A DNA stretch of 64,000 nucleotides from Salmonella enterica subsp. enterica serovar Typhimurium str. LT2. GTDB lineage: Bacteria; Pseudomonadota; Gammaproteobacteria; Enterobacterales; Enterobacteriaceae. The stretch's first letter is position 1. Each line of letters opens with the position of its first letter. This document shows, piece after piece, positions 58,812 to 64,000 of this stretch. A program made the translations under genes and the position numbers. Under the pieces are notes generated by a model. The model was given only the letters and a program-made list of their open reading frames with translations, did no database searches and was not told where the DNA came from. The stretch lies in the NCBI RefSeq assembly GCF_000006945.2, contig NC_003197.2, forward strand, positions 682,001 through 746,000. Direction: 5' to 3'.

Positions 58812-58884
58812 CCTGATGGCGTTTCGCTTATCAGACCTACAATGTTGTTCGAACCGTAGGCCTGAAAGCTATGCGTCATCAGGC
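58812..58884. repeat. BIME-like REP pair between nagD and asnB
   Basis: CCTGATGGCGTTTCGC with TTATCAGACC (58812-58837) and GTAGGCCTGAAAGC with CATCAGGC (58856-58884) are two facing, slightly degenerate REP units just after the nagD stop. Confidence 0.75.
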
Positions 58885-58895
58885 AGAGGACAGGT

Positions 58896-59648
58896 TTAGA
58901 TAACGTCTATCTCGGCGACGGAAGGGTAAATCCAGCTTGGGCGGAACGGCATACTGTCAATATCATTGATCGTTGATACGCCTGAAAGCACCAGAATGGT
59001 CTCCAGACCGGCCTGGAACCCCGCCAGAATGTCGGTGCGCAGGTTATCGCCGACAATAACGGTCTCTTCCGAGTGCGCCTGCATTTTGTTTAACGCCGCG
59101 CGGATGATCCACGGGCTGGGTTTGCCGACATAAAATGGCTTCCGGCCGGAAATTTTTTCAATGCCTGCGCACAGCGCGCCGCAGGCCGGATAAAAGCCGC
59201 GACCGTGGGTATCCGGGTTGGTGGCGATAAAGCGCGCGCCATTGGCGACGAAAAATGCTGCTTTATGCATCATGTCCCAGTTGTAGGAGCGGGTTTCTCC
59301 AACGATGACAAAATCAGGGTTCACATCGGTAATGGTAAAACCCGCTTTATAGAGCTCGTGAATAAGCGCGCCTTCGCCCACGACATACGCTTTTTTACCT
59401 TCCTGACGGCGCAGAAAATCGGCTGTCGCCATTGCTGACGTATAAAACACGCTGTCCGGCACGTTAACGCCAGCGGTAGCAAAACGGTTCGCCAGATCCT
59501 GGCCGGTTTGCGATGGGTAATTGGTCAGCAGCACCAGCGGCAGACCTTTTTCCAGAATCCCCGTCAGAAATTCCGCCGCACCGGGTACGGCTACGTTGTC
59601 GTGCATCAGCACGCCGTCGATATCGCAGATTACATTCTTGATGGTCAT
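58896..59648 (-). CDS. nagD: Ribonucleotide monophosphatase NagD (UmpH)
   Basis: NagD (250 aa) is a HAD-superfamily phosphatase that prefers UMP and other nucleoside monophosphates. Motif I CDIDGVLMHDN (residues 8-18, two Asp), motif II LLTNYPSQ near 40, the Lys in YVGKPS near 175 and motif III IVGDNLRTDILAG near 197 are intact. It is the last gene of nagBACD, 46 bp after nagC. Confidence 0.96.
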   Translation of the reverse strand: MTIKNVICDIDGVLMHDNVAVPGAAEFLTGILEKGLPLVLLTNYPSQTGQDLANRFATAGVNVPDSVFYTSAMATADFLRRQEGKKAYVVGEGALIHELYKAGFTITDVNPDFVIVGETRSYNWDMMHKAAFFVANGARFIATNPDTHGRGFYPACGALCAGIEKISGRKPFYVGKPSPWIIRAALNKMQAHSEETVIVGDNLRTDILAGFQAGLETILVLSGVSTINDIDSMPFRPSWIYPSVAEIDVI

Positions 59649-59694
59649 GAACTACCCAGGGAATTTGTGAATAATCCGATACTATAAGAGCGCA

Positions 59695-60915
59695 TCAACT
59701 TTCCAGCAAACATTGCAGCAATGTTCCGTTGAGCATGGCGCGTTTAACTAAGGCAAATGCGCCGATAGCAGAACGGTGATCCAGCGTGGAGCGTACCACC
59801 GGCAAATTTTTGCGAAATGCCTTTAACGCCTGCGTATTGATACAGCTTTCGATAGCGGGTAACAGGACTTTATCGGCTTCAATGATCTCGCCGGCAATGA
59901 CGATTTTTTGCGGATTAAACAGGTTGATAGCAATGGCGATCGTTTTGCCCAAATGGCGACCAACATGCTCAATGACTTCCGAGGCCAGGCTGTCGCCCCG
60001 GTTTGCCGCCTTACAGATGGTTTTAATCGTGCAGTCGTCAAGCGGAACACGGCTTTGATACCCTTGTTTAAGCAAATTCAGCACCCGTTGTTCAATCGCC
60101 GCATTGGCGGCAATGGTTTCCAGACAGCCGAAATTACCGCAGTGGCAGCGCTCGCCCAGCGGCTCCACCTGAATATGCCCAATTTCACCGACGTTGCCGT
60201 TACGGCCAATGAAGATGCGTCCGTTGGAGATAATCCCGGCGCCTGTACCACGATGAACGCGCACCAGAATCGAGTCCTCGCAATCCTGACTGGCGCCGAA
60301 GTAGTGTTCCGCCAGCGCCAGGCTACGGATATCGTGTCCCACGAAACAGGTAACGTGAAACCGTTTTTCCAGCGCTTCGACCAGTCCCCAGTTTTCAACC
60401 TGAATGTGCGGCATGTAACGAATCACGCCGCTTTCCGGATCGACAAGCCCTGGCAGGATCACCGAGATAGCGATCAATTCACGAATTTTACGCTGACAGC
60501 TATCAATAAAGACGGCGATAGTGTTGAGCAGCGCATGTTCCAGCGTCTCCTGGGTGCGCTCCGGCAGCGGATAATGCTCCTCAGCGACCACTTTACTGCT
60601 CAGATCGTAGAGCGTTAAAGTGGTGTCATGACGCCCCAGGCGAACGCCAATGGCGTGGAAGTTACGGGTTTCCGTGACGATAGAGATAGCGCGGCGGCCT
60701 CCGGTAGAGGCCTGCTGATCGACTTCTTTGATCAGCCCGCGTTCAATGAGTTGACGCGTAATTTTCGTTACGCTGGCGGGAGCAAGCTGGCTTTGCTCGG
60801 CAATTTGTATGCGCGAGATAGGACCATGCTGGTCAATCAGGCGGTAAACGGCCGCGCTGTTAAGCTGTTTTACGAGATCAACGTTACCTATCTGAGCTTG
60901 TCCGCCTGGTGTCAT
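59695..60915 (-). CDS. nagC: GlcNAc-responsive repressor NagC
   Basis: NagC (406 aa) represses the nag genes and controls glmUS; its inducer is GlcNAc-6-phosphate. It has an N-terminal winged helix-turn-helix (residues 15-75, SRIQIAEQSQLAPASVTKI) and a ROK domain with the zinc motif CHCGNFGCLE near 257. It begins 4 bp after nagA. Its likely operators are in the nagB-nagE gap. Confidence 0.96.
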   Translation of the reverse strand: MTPGGQAQIGNVDLVKQLNSAAVYRLIDQHGPISRIQIAEQSQLAPASVTKITRQLIERGLIKEVDQQASTGGRRAISIVTETRNFHAIGVRLGRHDTTLTLYDLSSKVVAEEHYPLPERTQETLEHALLNTIAVFIDSCQRKIRELIAISVILPGLVDPESGVIRYMPHIQVENWGLVEALEKRFHVTCFVGHDIRSLALAEHYFGASQDCEDSILVRVHRGTGAGIISNGRIFIGRNGNVGEIGHIQVEPLGERCHCGNFGCLETIAANAAIEQRVLNLLKQGYQSRVPLDDCTIKTICKAANRGDSLASEVIEHVGRHLGKTIAIAINLFNPQKIVIAGEIIEADKVLLPAIESCINTQALKAFRKNLPVVRSTLDHRSAIGAFALVKRAMLNGTLLQCLLES

Positions 60916-60919
60916 ATTC

Positions 60920-62074
60920 TCACTTACTCAAGTCAACGACCTCGTCACCATTAACGATGGTCTTGATAATTTTAAAATCGTGGGTGAACGCGGTCAGGTT
61001 GGCGACTTTACCCGGCGCAATGCTACCGAGATGTTTATCAACGCCGATAGCGCGAGCCGGATAGAGCGTTGCCATGCGCAGCACTTCATCCAGCGCGATG
61101 CCGCAATGCGCGACCAGGTTGCGTACGCCTTCAATCATGGTTAAGGACGAACCGCTCAACGTACCGTTTTCATCCACACACAGTCCATTGCGGTAGTATA
61201 TTGTTTTACCTGCGAAAATGAACTGCTCAATATTGGCCCCCGCCGGTGCGGTGGCGTCTGTCACCAGACAAAGTTTGTCGCCTTTCAGGCGTTTGGCATT
61301 GCGAATGTTGGCGTAGTCGACATGCAGACCATCGGCGATAACGCCGCAATAAATATCCGCTTCGTCCAGAACAGCGCCAGCAAGGCCCGGCTCACGCCCT
61401 GTAATGTACGGCATCGCGTTAAACAGGTGAGTCGCAAAGGTAATCCCGGCGCGGAAGCCCGCTTTCGCCTCTTTTAACGTCGCGTTGGAGTGACCTGCGG
61501 AAACCACAATGCCCGCATTCGCCAGTTTAGCGATTACGTCAGCAGGCACCATTTCCGGCGCGAGTGTGACTTTGGTGATGACGTCGGCATTATCGCATAA
61601 GAAATCGACCAGCGCAGCGTCTGGTTTACGCACGAAATCAGGATTATGGGTGCCTTTTTTTACCAGATTAAGCCAGGGGCCTTCCAGGTGGAGACCCAGC
61701 GCCTGGTGCGGATGTTTTTCCAGGTATTCGCGCATGACGCGAATGCCCTGTTTCATCAATTCGTCGCTGGTAGTGATAAGCGTTGGCAGAAAGTTAGTAC
61801 AGCCCGATTTTTCATTGGCTTTCTGCATAATTTCCAGCGTTTCAACGCTGACGGCTTCTGCGGTATCGTTAAACTGCACGCCGCCGCAGCCGTTTAGCTG
61901 CACATCAATAAAACCGGGGGAGAGAATGGCCCCATTCAATGAGCGTTGTTCTATTCCCGGCGGCAGTTCGGCCATCGGACAAACGCGGTCAATCAGGCCA
62001 TTAGCGACAACAAGCGCATGGTCATCAAGAATTTCGTGACCGGTAAAGATCCGGCCCTGGGTTAAAGCATACAT
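60920..62074 (-). CDS. nagA: N-acetylglucosamine-6-phosphate deacetylase NagA
   Basis: NagA (384 aa) removes the acetyl group from GlcNAc-6-phosphate. Amidohydrolase motifs are GFIDVQLNGCGG near residue 55, HLEGPWLN near 129, the metal-site SAGHSNA near 195 and the catalytic Asp in LVTDATAP near 273. The ATG at 62074 matches the E. coli start; the frame to 62134 adds 20 residues that begin at the nagB stop. The C-terminus is two residues longer than the E. coli protein as I recall it. Confidence 0.96.
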   Translation of the reverse strand: MYALTQGRIFTGHEILDDHALVVANGLIDRVCPMAELPPGIEQRSLNGAILSPGFIDVQLNGCGGVQFNDTAEAVSVETLEIMQKANEKSGCTNFLPTLITTSDELMKQGIRVMREYLEKHPHQALGLHLEGPWLNLVKKGTHNPDFVRKPDAALVDFLCDNADVITKVTLAPEMVPADVIAKLANAGIVVSAGHSNATLKEAKAGFRAGITFATHLFNAMPYITGREPGLAGAVLDEADIYCGVIADGLHVDYANIRNAKRLKGDKLCLVTDATAPAGANIEQFIFAGKTIYYRNGLCVDENGTLSGSSLTMIEGVRNLVAHCGIALDEVLRMATLYPARAIGVDKHLGSIAPGKVANLTAFTHDFKIIKTIVNGDEVVDLSK

Positions 62075-62133
62075 TCCGACCCCCGATATCAAAAATTTAC
62101 CGCCCCGCATTGACTGGCGGGGCGGAGACAACA

Positions 62134-62934
62134 TTACAGACCTTTAATATTTTCTGCTTCTAATTCATTGAAATATTTCAATGTTTTAACTTTAAGTTCC
62201 ATTGTGGACGGCTCATCGCATACCACAACCGCTTTCGGATGGAGTTGCAGGCAGCTAATGGTCCACATGTGGTTGACGTTGCCTTCAACCGCCGCCTGCA
62301 GCGCCTGGGCTTTCTGATGGCCCAGCACCAGAATCATCACTTCTTCCGCATCCAGCAGAGTACCCACGCCTACCGTCAGCGCGTATTTCGGCACCTGGTT
62401 TACGTCGCCGTCAAAGAAGCGGGAGTTCGCTACGCGAGTATCATGGGTTAACGTTTTGATACGGGTGCGGGAAGCCAGGGAAGACGCCGGTTCGTTAAAG
62501 GCGATGTGACCGTCGTTGCCGACGCCGCCCATAAACAGATGGATTTTACCGTAAGAACGAATTTTTTCTTCATATTGACGGCATTCTGCATCGATATCCG
62601 GTGCGTTACCGTTGAGAAGATTGATGTTTTCTGCTGGAATATCAACGTGATCGAAAAAGTTACGATGCATAAAGCTGTGGTAGCTTTCCGGATGCTCTTT
62701 CGGCAGGCCAACATATTCGTCCATATTAAAGGTGACCACATGCTTAAAGCTGACCTCGCCCGCTTTGTGCATCTCAACCAGCGCTTTGTACGCCGTTAGC
62801 GGCGTGCCGCCGGTAGGCAGTCCAAGGACAAACGGACGATCGGCGGTCGGTTTGAACGCATTAATACGGTTAACGATATGGCGAGCGGCCCATTTGCCAA
62901 CCTGTTCTGCGGTACTCAGGGGGATCAGTCTCAT
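62134..62934 (-). CDS. nagB: Glucosamine-6-phosphate deaminase NagB
   Basis: NagB (266 aa) converts glucosamine-6-phosphate to fructose-6-phosphate and ammonia and is allosterically activated by GlcNAc-6-phosphate. The signatures [14 protein letters not shown] near 40, the catalytic Asp in FNMDEYVGL near 72, and [13 protein letters not shown] near 138 (with catalytic His and Glu) are intact. It is the first gene of the leftward nagBACD operon. Confidence 0.97.
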
Positions 62935-63021
62935 TCTTCACCTCAATAATCAATGTCAAAATTTGGCGGATCGTATTAAGCGTAACCTGGATATCCAGGG
63001 TTCGTGTTCAATCCGTCCTGA

Positions 63022-63041
63022 TTTTTTGAATCATAAAATAA
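63022..63041. promoter_or_regulatory. NagC operator (nagB side)
   Basis: An imperfect AT-rich palindrome, TTTTTTGA, four bases, TAAAATAA, matching the loose NagC consensus with A/T arms around a short centre, about 100 bp upstream of nagB. Confidence 0.6.
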
Positions 63042-63086
63042 GTTTTCTGTGTTAGCCAGTGGATGGTAGGGGTGATTACGATATTT

Positions 63087-63102
63087 AGTGATTATAATCA
63101 CA
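63087..63102. promoter_or_regulatory. CRP site between nagB and nagE
   Basis: AGTGA, TTATAA, TCACA matches the TGTGA-N6-TCACA consensus with one mismatch. It is placed to activate both divergent promoters, as known for this locus in E. coli. Confidence 0.75.
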
Positions 63103-63114
63103 AAAAACACCCGT

Positions 63115-63135
63115 TTAATTTGCGAGGCGAATTAA
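63115..63135. promoter_or_regulatory. NagC operator (nagE side)
   Basis: TTAATTTGC, three bases, GCGAATTAA is a near-perfect palindrome (one mismatch in the arms) typical of high-affinity NagC sites with a GC step flanked by A/T. Confidence 0.75.
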
Positions 63136-63260
63136 TTTTCCACACACTCTGCAGAAGATGATCTCACCGTTCGATTACAGAACATCACGTTTTTAACGTT
63201 TGCAGCACAATAAAAAACGGCTTCAAAGAAGCCATATCGGCGTCTCGTAGGGGGAATAAG

Positions 63261-64000
63261 ATGAATATTTTAGGTTTTTTCCAGCGGCTGGGTAGGGCGT
63301 TGCAGCTCCCTATCGCCGTGTTGCCGGTGGCAGCGTTGTTGCTGCGATTCGGCCAACCAGATTTGCTGAATATGCCGTTTATCGCGCAAGCGGGCGGGTC
63401 TATTTTCGATAACCTGGCGCTGGTTTTCGCTATCGGCGTGGCCTCCAGTTGGTCTAAAGATAGCGCGGGCGCGGCAGCGCTGGCGGGAGCCGTGGGTTAC
63501 TTCGTCATGACCAAAGCGATGGTGACGATTAACCCGGAAATCAACATGGGCGTGCTGGCGGGGATTATTACCGGTCTGGTCGGCGGCGCGGTTTATAATC
63601 GCTGGTCTGGTATCAAACTGCCTGATTTTCTCAGTTTCTTCGGTGGAAAACGTTTTGTACCGATCGCAACGGGCTTTTTCTGTCTGGTGCTGGCCGCTAT
63701 TTTCGGTTACGTCTGGCCGCCGGTACAGCATGGCATCCATGCGGGCGGTGAATGGATCGTTTCCGCAGGCGCGCTGGGTTCCGGTATCTTTGGCTTCATC
63801 AACCGTCTGCTGATCCCCACCGGTCTGCATCAGGTACTGAACACCATCGCCTGGTTCCAGATTGGCGAATTCACCAATGCCGCAGGCACTGTATTCCACG
63901 GCGACATCAACCGCTTCTATGCTGGCGACGGCACGGCGGGGATGTTTATGTCCGGCTTCTTCCCGATCATGATGTTTGGTCTGCCGGGCGCCGCTCTGGC
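63261..64000 (+). CDS. nagE: GlcNAc-specific PTS transporter NagE (N-terminal part, cut by window edge)
   Basis: NagE imports and phosphorylates N-acetylglucosamine. The visible 246 codons are the membrane IIC domain of the Glc family (MNILGFFQRLGRALQLPIAV start, several hydrophobic helices, GLHQVLNTIAW near residue 193). The IIB and IIA domains lie beyond the window. The ATG at 63261 follows GGGGGAA. It is divergent from nagBACD. Confidence 0.96.
   Translation, partial: MNILGFFQRLGRALQLPIAVLPVAALLLRFGQPDLLNMPFIAQAGGSIFDNLALVFAIGVASSWSKDSAGAAALAGAVGYFVMTKAMVTINPEINMGVLAGIITGLVGGAVYNRWSGIKLPDFLSFFGGKRFVPIATGFFCLVLAAIFGYVWPPVQHGIHAGGEWIVSAGALGSGIFGFINRLLIPTGLHQVLNTIAWFQIGEFTNAAGTVFHGDINRFYAGDGTAGMFMSGFFPIMMFGLPGAAL

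Larger units (their letters stand above)
62935..63260. other. Divergent nagB-nagE control region
   Basis: This 326-bp interval has no gene. It contains two NagC-type operators (63022-63041 and 63115-63135) whose centres are about 94 bp apart, with a CRP site between them (63087-63102). In E. coli the same arrangement lets NagC form a repression loop over both promoters. Confidence 0.8.

Noticed and set aside
63270..63899. 209-codon minus-strand frame across nagE
   Set aside because: It lies wholly inside the NagE IIC coding sequence, and its translation (Gln, His, Arg rich) has no domain character.

Overview
The window is chromosomal DNA of a Salmonella enterica-like enterobacterium. Nearly every protein can be matched from memory to an Escherichia coli K-12 or S. 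enterica gene in the order known for the cit-dpi to nag part of the chromosome. Markers that point to Salmonella rather than E. coli are cobD beside cobC, the split UxaA-like dehydratase operon between leuS and ybeL, an extra gene between hscC and rihA, an orphan membrane-protein gene between ubiF and the tRNA cluster, an intact ybeM, and a PhoP-box-like promoter in front of pagP. No prophage, insertion sequence, integrase, CRISPR array or plasmid function was seen.

Layout. 1-8340: citrate fermentation. The citrate lyase operon citCDEFXGT reads leftward (citT is cut by the window edge) and the two-component system dpiBA (citAB) reads rightward from a shared 384-bp AT-rich control region. 8394-16300: dcuC, pagP, cspE, crcB, ybeM, tatE, lipA, ybeF, lipB and ybeD, a mixture of anaerobic dicarboxylate transport, lipid A palmitoylation, RNA chaperone, fluoride export, Tat export and lipoate genes. 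16404-22746: cell elongation cluster dacA, rlpA, mrdB, mrdA, rlmH, rsfS. 23075-29710: cobC and cobD (cobalamin nucleotide loop), nadD, holA, lptE, leuS. 29948-34476: an accessory four-gene operon with a sigma-54-type promoter, a two-subunit UxaA/SuyAB-like dehydratase, a KdgT-family permease and a PrpR-like sigma-54 activator. 34569-43529: ybeL, a Sel1-repeat protein, and a duplicated DUF1266/J-like gene pair (ybeR-djlB, ybeU-djlC) facing the specialised Hsp70 hscC and an unknown DGHHK-motif protein.

43561-55233: rihA, the glutamate/aspartate ABC operon gltIJKL with the sRNA SroC between gltI and gltJ, then lnt, corC, ybeY, ybeZ, miaB and divergent ubiF. 55300-56787: an orphan membrane protein and the seven-gene tRNA operon metT-leuW-glnU-glnW-metU-glnV-glnX with a visible promoter and terminator. 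56942-64000: asnB, the GlcNAc operon nagBACD and divergent nagE (cut by the right edge), with two NagC-type operators and a CRP site between nagB and nagE.

The least explained parts are the dehydratase operon (substrate unknown), the duplicated co-chaperone pairs around hscC, the DGHHK protein at 42291-43529, the orphan membrane protein at 55300-55875, and the apparent placement of two NtrC-like sites downstream of a near-perfect sigma-54 promoter in front of gltI. Family names are from recognition of the translated sequences; no database search was run.
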